From an uncultured Roseivirga sp. (GTDB taxonomy: Bacteria; Bacteroidota; Bacteroidia; Cytophagales; Cyclobacteriaceae): a stretch of 64,000 nt of DNA. Position numbers and translations under genes: made by a program. Position 1 is the first letter of the stretch. Each line of letters opens with the position of its first letter. Of the stretch, positions 34,930 to 44,827 are shown in pieces. Location of the stretch: contig CANLOY010000008.1 in the NCBI GenBank assembly GCA_947493005.1, positions 124,001 to 188,000 on the forward strand, given 5' to 3'. The notes under the pieces are model-generated. The model was not told where the DNA came from. It did no database searches and worked only from the letters and a program-made list of their open reading frames with translations.

Positions 34930-37900
34930 ATGAAACTGACAATAAGCACGTTTCTGCTGCTGCTTACAAATATACTGTTTAGTCAGATTAACAGCTTTCC
35001 TTACTCAGAAAGTTTCGAGCAATCGTTTACTACTGGTACGGATGTTACTTTCATTCCTGGCTGGACTGGTAATATAGTAGCAACGACTAATAGGATTTTC
35101 GAAGGGTCTGACCCAAGAACGGGCAGCAATTCTTTGAACGTAATACCTGTCTCTAATTTTTTTGGAGAAATTGACATCTCACTGGATCTTACCGGAGTCA
35201 GCAACCCAAGAGTTTCTTTTTACGCTTTTTCAAAGAAAAATGGCTCCGCCTCTTCCAATCGTCCTGCTATTCTAAGGTTTTCAACTTCTATCAATGGAGG
35301 TAGTAGTTTTTTAGATGATGTTCAAATAGGTACTGACACAAGCTTTCCTAACGATAATACCACCAGTTATACACAATATGAATATGACCTACCAGTAGCT
35401 GCAAACAATGAAGCCAATGTCATAGTAAGGATCACAGTATCAAGAGGTGATGGTTCAGGGTCTGCTGCAGAATTGGTAATGGACGATTTTACTATAGAAA
35501 AACAAATTGTCCCTTTAGCCATTGCTAACGTGAGTGCATCCACAAACTCTTCAGTACTAATTACATTTAACCAAGATGTGATTCAAGCTTCCGCAGAGAA
35601 CATTGCGAATTACGCCATTAACAATGGGGTAACTATTTCCGCAGCATCTTTGACTAGTTCCAACCAGGTTACGCTCACTACCTCAACAATGGGGAATAAC
35701 AATTACGAACTCACTATAAATAATGTAGCTGATGTAGATACCAATACCCCCTCTAGCAACCTGACCTCTAATTTTTCCTATGTACAACCGTTAGCGATAG
35801 ATGGAATCACTGTAGTTGACAAGAATACAATTGAGGTAGATTTTAATTTAAACCTCGAAGAAACATCCGCTCAGGTTTTATCTAACTATTCTGTAGATAA
35901 TGGAATAGTAAACCCTTCTTCAGCACAGCGAAATGTGCTTGAAAACGATAAAGTAACACTTACTTTTTCCAATGACCTTACTGAAAACAACTTCACATTA
36001 ACCGTAAACAATGTGACAGACATTTCAACATTAGCAGCAGCAACAAACCTTACTTCAGGCTTCAGTTATTTACCACTTACGGTCAGTAGTATAACGGCCA
36101 ATTCTTCTACTGAAATACAAATCACTTACAATCAAAATGTTCAGAATACCAGTGCGACCAATGCTTCCAATTATACTATTGCCTTTGGTATTGGTAACCC
36201 AGCCAGCATTGTACAAAGCGGAACCAATGCAGCTATTGTTACACTCACTCTAAATAGCCCAATGGTAAATAATACATATGGTGTAACCATTAATAATGTA
36301 TTGAATACCACTGGTAATGCTACCACTGAGAACCTCTCCACAAATGTTCAGTTTCAAACTGCTACTGACAAAAGGCAGATAGTAATTAATGAATTATTCG
36401 CAGATCCTTCAGGAGCAAATCAGCCGAATCCTTTGGTCTTGCCAAATGGTTCGGCTGATGAGTATGTTGAACTTTACAACAATACCAACAATGCGATCGA
36501 CATTACAGGTTTCGATCTTTCCGGAGGCACAGTTGGGTCGCACGTGCTTGGTGCCAATAGCTATGTGATTCTCACTTCTTCCAGTAATGTGGTAGATTTT
36601 CAAGGTTTTGGTGATGTCGTGGCTGTATCATCCTGGAACACTTTAACTAACGGAGGTGAACAGCTAATACTCAGGGATAATCTCAATAATCTGGTAGACA
36701 GTCTTACCTATGATTTGACATGGTATCAGGATAATAACAAATCCGATGGCGGCTGGTCCTTGGAACAAATAAACCCTGAGCTAAGCTGTAGCGATGCAAA
36801 TAACTGGGGTGCTTCAATTGCTACAGCTGGAGGCACTCCCGGAACCCAGAATTCTATATTCAATAACAGCCCAGATACTCAGGGGCCTAACTTAACCACT
36901 GTTACAATCAGCTCAAACCAGGAGCTTATTGTACACTTCAACGAGATTATGGATGCTGTTTCATTATCCGGTGCCAGCTACTCATTTGATAATGGTTTGA
37001 GTATTTCTACTATAACACCTAATGCTCCAGGTATGCGCTCTGTAACATTGCAATTAGCATCACCCATGGTTTCCGGTACTATTTACAGCCTGACTGTAAC
37101 TGGAGCAACGGACTGTACCGGTAATGCTATAGATCAAAACAATTTGAGTTTTTTGTTTGATAATCTGCCTCCTGTTCTGGAACGTATTGTTCTAAAAACA
37201 CCAACTCGATTTGACTTGATCTTCGATGAAGATTTGAATCAGGCCATAGCCGAAACTGAAACCAACTATAGTATTGATCCGAGTATTGGTAACCCAAGTC
37301 AAGCCACGCTAAACACTACTGACAAAAGTAGAGTAGAATTCTCTTTGTCATCCAATATGTCGATTGGTTCAGGTTATACTCTTTCCTATCAAAACTTAAC
37401 CGATACATTAGGCAATGCAATTAGTAATAGTAATCTGGGTTTTGGTTTTGAAAATCATGTTGATACTGTGATTGTCATTTCCAGTCAACTATTAGATGTT
37501 CATTTTACCCAGTCTTTGGACGAAACCAGTGCTGAAGTGGCCGGCAATTATTCCGTTGGCAATGGAATTGGAAGTCCTACTACGGCTTCACTGGATGGTA
37601 GTAATAACAACCTGGTACATTTAATATTCAGCAGCAACTTCCCCGAAAACAATACCATCACTATTGAGTTCGAAAATCTCAGAAATGCTTCTGCTAACTA
37701 TCTGCAAACCTTAAATACAAGTTTTGTTTATGATACCGATGATCCTGATGTGACGACAGTAACTGTAATCGACCAGAACTCCCTTCAAATAGATTTTGAT
37801 GAAGTTTTGGATCAAACTTCAGCTGAAAGCATTAACAACTACAGTGTCAATAACAGCATAGGTACCCCTTCTGTAGTTACACTTCAGGCTGACAAAAGAT

Positions 37901-40900
37901 CAGTGGTATTGGATTTCTCAATAGACTTTGAACAAGAGGTTGAAAATCGGTTGACCCTTACAGGGGTTGCCGACTTATCAGGCAATGCAATTTCAACAAA
38001 CCGAAATTATGATTTTACTTTCGACAGGCTTGCTCCAAGGCTGAATAGCATATCATTGATTTCTCCCACTGTACTGGCAGTTGAGTTTTCAGAAGAAGTC
38101 GTACAGTCGGTTGCTGAAACTGCCAGCAATTATTCTGTCGACAACGGGATTGGAAACCCATTAACAGCTACCCGAAGAGAAAGCAATACTTCAATGGTAG
38201 ATTTGACTTTTAACGACTTGGGCAATAACGCCATCAACACGCTCACCATCTCTAACATTCAGGATTTATTCAGTAACAATTTGAGTACAGACCTGACTGC
38301 AACCTTTTCTACGCTTGACCCCACTTTTGGAACCTTCACAATACTTTCAGATACTACTATTCAGATTCAGTTTACCAAAGATCTCACACAGGCATCGGCA
38401 GAAGAAAAAGAAAATTATGGTTTCGATGGCGGACTTGGTCCTAAGCGCGTTGTTCAAAGCTCCACAGATCCGTCCATTGTGGTCATTACGCTTACAACCC
38501 CAATGATTCTGAATCAAAACTATAGACTGGTAGTCGATAAGTTAACCGACACAGATGGTAACGTAATTTCACCGATTTCTTTTGACTTCTCTTTCGATCC
38601 AATGATCAATGCGGTGAATATTCTGAACCCCAATACCATAGTAGTAGCGTTTTCTTCAGACTTAAGAGAAGCTGAGGCAGAAACAGTCACAAATTATAGC
38701 CTAAATCAGAGTATTGGAAACCCGCTGGCCGCAGTGCGAAACCCGGATCAAAACAATGAAGTAACATTGTTTTTTAACGAAGCTCTGCAGGAGTCTCAGG
38801 ATTATATTTTGTCCATTCAGAACTTAAGAAGTGTCTTTGGTGATATTATTCCCGCTTCTAACCATAACTTCAACTACGATGTCACCGCTCCACAGATTAT
38901 CACTGTCAACTCTGTTGACTTGAACAGAATTGAAGTGGTATTTAATGAGCCAGTTGATCCTGTAACCGCTAAAACATTAAATCACTACACACTGAATAAT
39001 GGAATTGGTCAACCATCTGCTGCTACTATAGCTGCATCTGCTACCAATACGGTTATTCTGGATTTTAGTACTAATCTGGTGGATGCTACACTTTACCAAC
39101 TTACAGTAGACAGGGTGGAAGACACTCAGGGGAAGGCAATAAATAATGCCACTTTTGATTTTACTTATTCCGGACCCATCACCCCTTCTTTCAGGGATAT
39201 TGTAATCAACGAAGTCTATTTTGATACTGAATTAGATGCTGGCTTACCAAATGTAGAATTCATAGAGATTTACAACAGAGGAAGTTCTGATATTCTACTC
39301 ACTGATTTTGCCATAGCAGATAAAAAAGACACTGCCTACCTTACAAGCTTTACACTCAGCCCCAACAGTTACCTAACCATAACCACCCGAGCTGCTGAAA
39401 GTAGCTACTCTAATTTTGGTGCTGCAATGGGAGTCAGCAATTTCCCTTCACTTTCCAATACAGGAGAAACCATCTATCTGTTAGGCAGAAGTCTTCAGGT
39501 TCTTGATTCTCTTTCCTATGACAAATCGTATTATAATGACACAAACAAAGAAGCTGGGGGCTTCACAATCGAACTCATTAACCCCGATAAGCCTTGTTTT
39601 GATATTTCGAACTTTGGGGCTTCAGTACATACAAATGGTGGTACACCAGGATCACAAAACTCAATCTATAATAACACACCTGATAGTACTGCTCCTCAGA
39701 TTTCAAGTATCTCCCCTGCTTCGGATACCGAGATCAGGTTAGTTTTTAATGAAGCCATGGATGTTGGCACACTTGTAAGTGGAAACTTTTCTGTTCAAGG
39801 GGGAAGCAATATCTCCAGTGTAACCGTTAACAGTTATTTTGGCACAGACGTAACACTTACACTGGCAAGTGCATTTACAAGAGGTATTTCTCAAACTTTG
39901 CTGGTTTCCGGAATTCAGGACTGTTCGGGTAATGTACTAAACACTCAGGTGTCCTTTCTTCTAGGGGCGATTCCTGGAATAGAGGAGTTGTTGATTACAG
40001 AGATTATGGCTACACCATCTCCATCACAAGGTTTACCCGCCAGAGAATATATAGAGATTTATAATAACTCTAATAAGACCATTTCCTTAGGCGAAGTTAC
40101 ATTTTCAGATGATAACAGCAGTCATCAGTTAGACGCCATAAACCTTGCACCGCAGTCATACTTGATTTTGTCTGACAATGATGGTGCAAGTGAGCTGGCA
40201 CCATATGGAGCCGTTATGGCTATCAACTCATTTCCTACCCTAACCGTTTCAGATCAGGTCATGCTGACTAACAGCCTGAACGAAAAGGTCTTCTCTGTAT
40301 CCTATGACAGGTCATTCTATCGCGATGAGAACAAGGATGATGGTGGATATAGCATTGAAATGATCAACCTTAACCCGGCCTGTTATGACAATGACAACTG
40401 GACTGCATCAAATGCTGCAATCGGAGGTACACCGGGGACACAAAATTCTGTTTTCGACAATACACCTGACACAACATCTCCTGAAGTAACGAGCTTCTCC
40501 GTCATAACAAGAAGTCAGCTTTCCATCAATTTCAATGAATCAATGGATGTATCAACAATCATTCCTGTAAACTTCCAGCTTAGTGGTTCATTGTCCATTT
40601 CAAACATTGGGCTTCAGGATCAGTTTGGAAAACAAATTTTGATCAACCTGAATAGCACTTTCAGTGAAGGGGACCTTCATACTTTAAACGTATCTGGTCT
40701 GAAAGACTGTGCTGGAAACACGATGGCCAATGCGCAATTCAGTTTCTCGCAAGGAGCCGAACCAAGAGCAAATGAACTGATTATCACTGAAATAATGCCA
40801 ATACCAGTACCCAGTCAAGGTTTATCAGAGGTGGAGTATCTGGAAATTTATAACCCTACAGCTCGTGTTTTATCCCTTAATAGTGTGGTACTGTCAGACG

Positions 40901-42387
40901 CAACCAGCTCAACCCGATTAGATGCTTTTGATCTCAACCCTGGAGAATACTTATTGCTTGTACCTAACTCAGGAGTTAATCAGTTTTCTGGAGTTCAAAA
41001 CATTCTGGGAGTCAGTAATTGGCCTAACCTAAATAATACCTCAGACAGGCTTATGCTTCACAACCCTTCCAATCAGGAGATTTTTAAAGTTAGCTATAAC
41101 CAATCATGGTTTAGAAGCTCTGTTAAAGATGGAGGTGGCTATTCGCTTGAGATGATAGATACAAACTTCCCTTGTTTAGAAGAAAGTAATTGGATTGCTT
41201 CTGAAAGTTCAAATGGTGGAACACCTGGGCTCGTTAATTCCGTTAATGGAAGCAATCCGGATAACACAGGGCCAGAATTGTTACGAGCAGTTGCACTTAA
41301 CTCATCAACTATTCAGGTAGATTTTAATGAAAGACTTAATACCTCAACGATTCAGGCCAGTAATTTTACAGCGAATAACAGTTTATCATTCATTGCTGTT
41401 CAAATCAATGAAGATGAAAAATCATTAACGCTAACCACAGCTACCGATTTAATTGCGAATACTGTTTATAAGATTACTGCCGATAACATAACCGATTGTA
41501 CTGGAAACCTGATAAGTAACAGTGCTAAAACTGCTGACTTAATTGTAGCCGCAGAGGCTGATCCTTTAGATATTATCATCAATGAAATTCTATTTAACCC
41601 AAATTCAGGAGGTGTTAGATTTGTAGAGATTTACAATAATTCAACCAAACATATAAACCTTAAAGATTGGAAGCTGGCAGGACTCACGAACTCCCGGGTA
41701 GTTTCAGAGGGAAACCTCTTTATGGCACCATCAACCTACCTTACCATTACCAATAATGGAACTACTCTGTTAAGCCAATACCCAAAAGCTAAACAGGAAA
41801 CTTTTGTAGAAATTAGTTCAATGCCAGGACTCCCCAGCGATGAGGGAACTGCCTCTCTTCTAAAACCTGACAATACTGAAATTGATGCTTTTGATTATAA
41901 TGAAGATTATCATTCTCCATTACTAAGCAGTAAACAAGGAGTCTCTTTGGAAAGAATAAACTTCTCCGGTGCTTCAAATGATGCTAATAATTGGTTCTCT
42001 GCTTCTTCAACTGAGAACTATGCCACTCCGGGCTATGTAAACTCTCAATCCATTACTCCGGGAGCCCAGGCAGGAGGTATAAAGATTGACCCGCCAGCCT
42101 TCGCACCAGACTTACCGGGAGGCAGCAATTTCACCACTTTGAATTACAATTTTAATACAGCGGGGAACACACTTAGCATTAAAATTATTGATGCTGATGG
42201 CAAGGTAATAAGGCAAGTTACCCAAAACACAATTGTCGGCACCGAAGGCTTTTTTACCTGGGATGGAACCTCTGATAAAGGAAGCAAAGCCAGAGTTGGT
42301 TATTACATGGTATTAATGGAAGTGATTTCATCGGAAGGAAGGGTAAGTTATCTTCGAGATAAGGTGGCAATTGGTTCCAGATTTTAG
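34930..42387 (+). CDS. giant modular surface protein with Ig-like and lamin-tail domains
   Basis: Exported protein of 2485 aa. The ATG at 34930 gives a signal peptide (STFLLLLTNILFS, Gln next). Residues about 25-200 look like a jelly-roll domain. About 14 Ig-like (SwmB/Big_5-like) units follow, each with a core such as IQVDFNE.L..TSAE...NYS, and five lamin-tail domains marked by IVINEI/ITEIM...EYIEIYN at about 484, 1424, 1686, 1947 and 2212. The order is 3 Ig, LTD, 8 Ig, LTD, then single Ig units alternating with LTDs. The end (about 2400-2485) is an FlgD-type Ig fold (FFTWDGTSDKGSKARVGYY). No typical T9SS type A tail is visible. Probably an adhesin or matrix protein. Confidence 0.85.
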   Translation: MKLTISTFLLLLTNILFSQINSFPYSESFEQSFTTGTDVTFIPGWTGNIVATTNRIFEGSDPRTGSNSLNVIPVSNFFGEIDISLDLTGVSNPRVSFYAFSKKNGSASSNRPAILRFSTSINGGSSFLDDVQIGTDTSFPNDNTTSYTQYEYDLPVAANNEANVIVRITVSRGDGSGSAAELVMDDFTIEKQIVPLAIANVSASTNSSVLITFNQDVIQASAENIANYAINNGVTISAASLTSSNQVTLTTSTMGNNNYELTINNVADVDTNTPSSNLTSNFSYVQPLAIDGITVVDKNTIEVDFNLNLEETSAQVLSNYSVDNGIVNPSSAQRNVLENDKVTLTFSNDLTENNFTLTVNNVTDISTLAAATNLTSGFSYLPLTVSSITANSSTEIQITYNQNVQNTSATNASNYTIAFGIGNPASIVQSGTNAAIVTLTLNSPMVNNTYGVTINNVLNTTGNATTENLSTNVQFQTATDKRQIVINELFADPSGANQPNPLVLPNGSADEYVELYNNTNNAIDITGFDLSGGTVGSHVLGANSYVILTSSSNVVDFQGFGDVVAVSSWNTLTNGGEQLILRDNLNNLVDSLTYDLTWYQDNNKSDGGWSLEQINPELSCSDANNWGASIATAGGTPGTQNSIFNNSPDTQGPNLTTVTISSNQELIVHFNEIMDAVSLSGASYSFDNGLSISTITPNAPGMRSVTLQLASPMVSGTIYSLTVTGATDCTGNAIDQNNLSFLFDNLPPVLERIVLKTPTRFDLIFDEDLNQAIAETETNYSIDPSIGNPSQATLNTTDKSRVEFSLSSNMSIGSGYTLSYQNLTDTLGNAISNSNLGFGFENHVDTVIVISSQLLDVHFTQSLDETSAEVAGNYSVGNGIGSPTTASLDGSNNNLVHLIFSSNFPENNTITIEFENLRNASANYLQTLNTSFVYDTDDPDVTTVTVIDQNSLQIDFDEVLDQTSAESINNYSVNNSIGTPSVVTLQADKRSVVLDFSIDFEQEVENRLTLTGVADLSGNAISTNRNYDFTFDRLAPRLNSISLISPTVLAVEFSEEVVQSVAETASNYSVDNGIGNPLTATRRESNTSMVDLTFNDLGNNAINTLTISNIQDLFSNNLSTDLTATFSTLDPTFGTFTILSDTTIQIQFTKDLTQASAEEKENYGFDGGLGPKRVVQSSTDPSIVVITLTTPMILNQNYRLVVDKLTDTDGNVISPISFDFSFDPMINAVNILNPNTIVVAFSSDLREAEAETVTNYSLNQSIGNPLAAVRNPDQNNEVTLFFNEALQESQDYILSIQNLRSVFGDIIPASNHNFNYDVTAPQIITVNSVDLNRIEVVFNEPVDPVTAKTLNHYTLNNGIGQPSAATIAASATNTVILDFSTNLVDATLYQLTVDRVEDTQGKAINNATFDFTYSGPITPSFRDIVINEVYFDTELDAGLPNVEFIEIYNRGSSDILLTDFAIADKKDTAYLTSFTLSPNSYLTITTRAAESSYSNFGAAMGVSNFPSLSNTGETIYLLGRSLQVLDSLSYDKSYYNDTNKEAGGFTIELINPDKPCFDISNFGASVHTNGGTPGSQNSIYNNTPDSTAPQISSISPASDTEIRLVFNEAMDVGTLVSGNFSVQGGSNISSVTVNSYFGTDVTLTLASAFTRGISQTLLVSGIQDCSGNVLNTQVSFLLGAIPGIEELLITEIMATPSPSQGLPAREYIEIYNNSNKTISLGEVTFSDDNSSHQLDAINLAPQSYLILSDNDGASELAPYGAVMAINSFPTLTVSDQVMLTNSLNEKVFSVSYDRSFYRDENKDDGGYSIEMINLNPACYDNDNWTASNAAIGGTPGTQNSVFDNTPDTTSPEVTSFSVITRSQLSINFNESMDVSTIIPVNFQLSGSLSISNIGLQDQFGKQILINLNSTFSEGDLHTLNVSGLKDCAGNTMANAQFSFSQGAEPRANELIITEIMPIPVPSQGLSEVEYLEIYNPTARVLSLNSVVLSDATSSTRLDAFDLNPGEYLLLVPNSGVNQFSGVQNILGVSNWPNLNNTSDRLMLHNPSNQEIFKVSYNQSWFRSSVKDGGGYSLEMIDTNFPCLEESNWIASESSNGGTPGLVNSVNGSNPDNTGPELLRAVALNSSTIQVDFNERLNTSTIQASNFTANNSLSFIAVQINEDEKSLTLTTATDLIANTVYKITADNITDCTGNLISNSAKTADLIVAAEADPLDIIINEILFNPNSGGVRFVEIYNNSTKHINLKDWKLAGLTNSRVVSEGNLFMAPSTYLTITNNGTTLLSQYPKAKQETFVEISSMPGLPSDEGTASLLKPDNTEIDAFDYNEDYHSPLLSSKQGVSLERINFSGASNDANNWFSASSTENYATPGYVNSQSITPGAQAGGIKIDPPAFAPDLPGGSNFTTLNYNFNTAGNTLSIKIIDADGKVIRQVTQNTIVGTEGFFTWDGTSDKGSKARVGYYMVLMEVISSEGRVSYLRDKVAIGSRF

Positions 42388-42546
42388 ATCTCACCGAATA
42401 TTTAGTAAAGCCTCTTTTCCAACTCAGTAGATATTCTACCTTTTTTGTAATTCAACCAACATTTATTATGCTATTATTATCAATATTAAAAGATTGTTAA
42501 CTATCTTAATAGAAAGACTACAACTGCAACTTAAGAGACTACTGAC
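42388..42546. other. upstream part of the 513-base gap
   Basis: The space between the giant gene and the dksA-like gene is 513 bases. This first part is AT-rich with no clear hairpin and no exact promoter; a TTTG near 42445 has only a poor -7 match. The rest holds the small gene at 42547, its terminator and the promoter at 42838. Confidence 0.4.
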
Positions 42547-42699
42547 ATGAATTGTTTAATCAATGAAACAGCTGACCGCTATTTACGGAGAGGCAGAAAA
42601 ATCGAAGTTATTGCCAGGTATATGCGCTTGAAATACCGGGTGAGCATAGAGGCCTCCGTATTGGCAAAAAGACTACAGCTAATGCAAATGAACTACTAA
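42547..42699 (+). CDS. small basic protein (50 aa), unannotated type
   Basis: Frame of 50 codons starting ATG, with 11 Arg/Lys against 4 Asp/Glu. Sequence blocks include DRYLRRGRKIEVIARYMRLK and VLAKRLQLMQMNY, compatible with two amphipathic basic helices that might bind nucleic acid or a membrane. A perfect terminator starts 2 bases after the stop, which strongly suggests a dedicated transcript. No Shine-Dalgarno is seen. No family was recognised. The alternative is that the transcript is a non-coding RNA ending at this terminator. Confidence 0.55.
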   Translation: MNCLINETADRYLRRGRKIEVIARYMRLKYRVSIEASVLAKRLQLMQMNY

Positions 42700-42700
42700 T

Positions 42701-42728
42701 AAAAAGTCCCTTTCTCAAGGGACTTTTT
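42701..42728 (+). terminator. intrinsic terminator after the small basic gene
   Basis: Perfect 12-bp stem: aaaaagtccctt (42701-42712), loop tctc, aagggacttttt (42717-42728). It begins 2 bases after the small gene's stop and is the strongest hairpin in this gap. Confidence 0.9.
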
Positions 42729-42837
42729 GCATTAAGATTTGGTTAGGTTATTGATATCCAGAATATCAGTAATTGGCAAAGCTGTTTTTACCAAAAAAAC
42801 GTTTGGCAATCTATCTGTTCAAAAAACATCTATATAG

Positions 42838-42868
42838 TTTGCAAATCATTGGCGCAAGAGTAATTTAG
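42838..42868 (+). promoter_or_regulatory. Bacteroidetes-type promoter of the dksA-like gene
   Basis: TTTG at 42838-42841, a 19-base spacer, and TAATTTAG at 42861-42868 (one mismatch from TANNTTTG). The ATG of the next gene is 32 bases downstream. Confidence 0.6.
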
Positions 42869-42900
42869 CACAACTTTGTCTATTACGTAATCAAAGATTT

Positions 42901-43284
42901 ATGAGTCAGTCGGAGAAAAACAGATATTCTGAAAATGAACTTAAAGAGTTCGAAGCACTTATCTTAGAAAAGATAGATAAGGCTAAAGTTGAGTTAAACG
43001 AGCTGAAAAAGAGTTTAACGAAGAGTGGAGATACTGGGGAAGATATCACAAACAATTCGACTAAAGTGCTGGAAGATGGAGCAGATACACTAGAAAAAGA
43101 GAACCTGAACCAATTGGCGGCACGTCAGCAGAAATTTATCAACAACCTGGAGAATGCATTGATCAGAATTAAGAATGGTACTTATGGGATTTGTATAGAT
43201 ACTGGAAACCTAATCTCTAAAGAAAGGTTGAAAGCAGTACCACATACCATGCACTCCATAGCAGCCAAACTAGCTAAAAAATAA
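42901..43284 (+). CDS. TraR/DksA-family protein
   Basis: DksA/TraR-like protein (127 aa) with a long N-terminal coiled coil (about 8-80, rich in Lys, Glu and Leu) and the globular motif GTYGICIDTGNLISKERL near residue 95. DksA acts in the RNA polymerase secondary channel with ppGpp. The usual zinc finger (Cys-x2-Cys twice) is reduced to a single Cys, as is common in Bacteroidota members. Has its own promoter and is followed 4 bases later by scpB. Confidence 0.88.
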   Translation: MSQSEKNRYSENELKEFEALILEKIDKAKVELNELKKSLTKSGDTGEDITNNSTKVLEDGADTLEKENLNQLAARQQKFINNLENALIRIKNGTYGICIDTGNLISKERLKAVPHTMHSIAAKLAKK

Positions 43285-43288
43285 TATT

Positions 43289-43873
43289 ATGGACTTTCTG
43301 AGCCAGCATATTGAAGCTTTAATATTCTGCGCTCAGAAACCTATTAGCCTATCAGAAATTCAAGCATGCTTGTCGGAGATGTTTGAAACTAAGGTTCCTG
43401 AAAAAGATATTAAAAAAGCTATTGAGGGCATCCTTGAAAAGTATTCTGATGACAAGTTCCCCTTCGAAGCTCAAAAAATTGGTGGAGGCTATCAGTTTTT
43501 AACCAAACCTGCCTATCAGGCCAGTATTGGCATTTTACTCAAGCAGCAATCAAAGAAAAGGCTATCTGTATCCGCACTAGAAACCCTTTCCATAATTGCT
43601 TACAAGCAACCAGTGACTAAATCGGGTATTGAGCAAATCAGGGGAGTAAATTGTGATTACTCAGTTCAAAAACTCCTTGAAAAAGAACTGATTGAGATAA
43701 AGGGTAAGTCCGACAGTATAGGACGTCCATTGCTATATGGCACTTCTGATAGGTTTATGGACTATTTCGGAATCAATGACCTGAAAGACCTCCCCACTCC
43801 AAAAGATTTTGCTACTCCTGAAAATGAAATAGGCACTCCAGGAGAAGAAGACCAAGATACTAAACCTGAATAA
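43289..43873 (+). CDS. scpB: segregation and condensation protein ScpB
   Basis: ScpB (194 aa), the kleisin-associated winged-helix subunit of the SMC-ScpAB complex that condenses and separates chromosomes. The opening LSQHIEALIFCAQKPISLSE and the second winged helix with ALETLSIIAYKQPVTKSGIEQIRG near residue 95 are the family signatures; GRPLLYGTSDRFMDYFGI follows. The acidic tail (about 170-194) is typical. Lies between the dksA-like gene and rluB. ScpA and SMC are outside the window. Confidence 0.95.
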   Translation: MDFLSQHIEALIFCAQKPISLSEIQACLSEMFETKVPEKDIKKAIEGILEKYSDDKFPFEAQKIGGGYQFLTKPAYQASIGILLKQQSKKRLSVSALETLSIIAYKQPVTKSGIEQIRGVNCDYSVQKLLEKELIEIKGKSDSIGRPLLYGTSDRFMDYFGINDLKDLPTPKDFATPENEIGTPGEEDQDTKPE

Positions 43874-43913
43874 GCTACCTTTGTATGAAATACAGTAGTG
43901 ATACTGAATCATC

Positions 43914-44714
43914 ATGCAGAGAAAGAATTTCAAACCAAAGAAAAAGGGCAGTTCAAAAACAAACGAACGCCCGGAATATCAAAATCCAAAACTCAAGGCC
44001 GATAACAAACAGTCAGAGGGTATACGCTTGAATAAGTATATAGCCAATGCAGGTGTTTGTTCCAGAAGAGAAGCCGATAAGCTTATTGAAAAAGGAGAGA
44101 TTACCGTTAATGGAAAGATAGTTAAAGAGCTAGGCTACAAAGTCCAGTCTGGAGAAATAGTAAAACACAATAAAAGGGAACTCAAACCTGAAAAACTTGT
44201 TTATCTATTGCTTAACAAACCGAAAGGCTTCATCACCACTACTTCTGATCCAGAAGGAAGAAAAACGGTAATGGATCTGGTGGGTAAAGCTTGTGAAGAG
44301 CAGATTTTTCCAGTGGGCAGACTAGACAGGCTTACTACAGGTCTTTTATTATTTACCAATGATGGTGAGCTTTCGAAAAAACTGACACATCCTAGCCATA
44401 AGATCAAAAAAATCTATCAGGTAGAACTGAACAAAGCGATTACTAAAGCTGACTTCCAATCTATTGTTGAGGGAGTTACTCTTGAGGATGGTAAAGTAGT
44501 AGTAGATGACCTGGCCATAATTAGTGATAACAATAGGTCATTAGGTATAGAAATCCATATCGGGAAGAATAGAATTGTCAGAAGAATCTTTGAGCACCTG
44601 AGTTATACCGTTGAGAAACTCGATCGGGTTGCTTTTGGTGGGCTAACCAAAAAGGATCTCCCGAGGGGGAAATGGAGATTTTTAACTGAAAAAGAAGTGC
44701 TTTGGATGAAATAA
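43914..44714 (+). CDS. rluB: rRNA pseudouridine synthase (RluB/RsuA family)
   Basis: Pseudouridine synthase (266 aa). A basic N-terminal tail (about 1-35) leads into an S4 RNA-binding domain (RLNKYIANAGVCSRREADKL), then the catalytic domain. The active-site Asp is in GRLDRLTTGLLLF near residue 140, and LTHPSHKIKKIYQV follows. RluB acts on 23S rRNA U2605 in E. coli; the exact target here is not proven. It follows scpB, a common order. A 32-bp perfect palindrome overlaps its stop codon. Confidence 0.93.
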   Translation: MQRKNFKPKKKGSSKTNERPEYQNPKLKADNKQSEGIRLNKYIANAGVCSRREADKLIEKGEITVNGKIVKELGYKVQSGEIVKHNKRELKPEKLVYLLLNKPKGFITTTSDPEGRKTVMDLVGKACEEQIFPVGRLDRLTTGLLLFTNDGELSKKLTHPSHKIKKIYQVELNKAITKADFQSIVEGVTLEDGKVVVDDLAIISDNNRSLGIEIHIGKNRIVRRIFEHLSYTVEKLDRVAFGGLTKKDLPRGKWRFLTEKEVLWMK

Positions 44715-44741
44715 AATAGTATGCATGCATACTATTTTATT
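44710..44741. repeat. 32-bp perfect palindrome at the rluB stop
   Basis: Perfectly self-complementary over 32 bases with no loop; the left half is aataaaatagtatgca and the centre is tgcatgca. It spans the rluB stop codon. It could be a terminator (T-rich right end), a cruciform, or a site for a dimeric DNA-binding protein. Confidence 0.8.
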
Positions 44742-44792
44742 CGTGATACTTATATTCGCAATGGTTATGCAAACGATTTCATTACATGAAAA

Positions 44793-44819
44793 TAAAAAAG
44801 CCTCTCTAAAAAGAGAGGC
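44793..44819 (-). terminator. terminator of tRNA-Phe
   Basis: On the minus strand a stem GGCCTCTCT-like arm pairs through cctctct/agagagg (44801-44807 and 44812-44818) with an A/T loop and a T6 run after it. It begins 9 bases past the tRNA 3' end. Confidence 0.8.
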
Positions 44820-44827
44820 CTTCTACG

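Noticed and set aside
35500-41600. Repeats in the giant gene as a DNA-level tandem array or CRISPR
   Set aside because: Similarity is at protein level with divergent bases and no constant spacing; it reflects Ig-like and lamin-tail domains.
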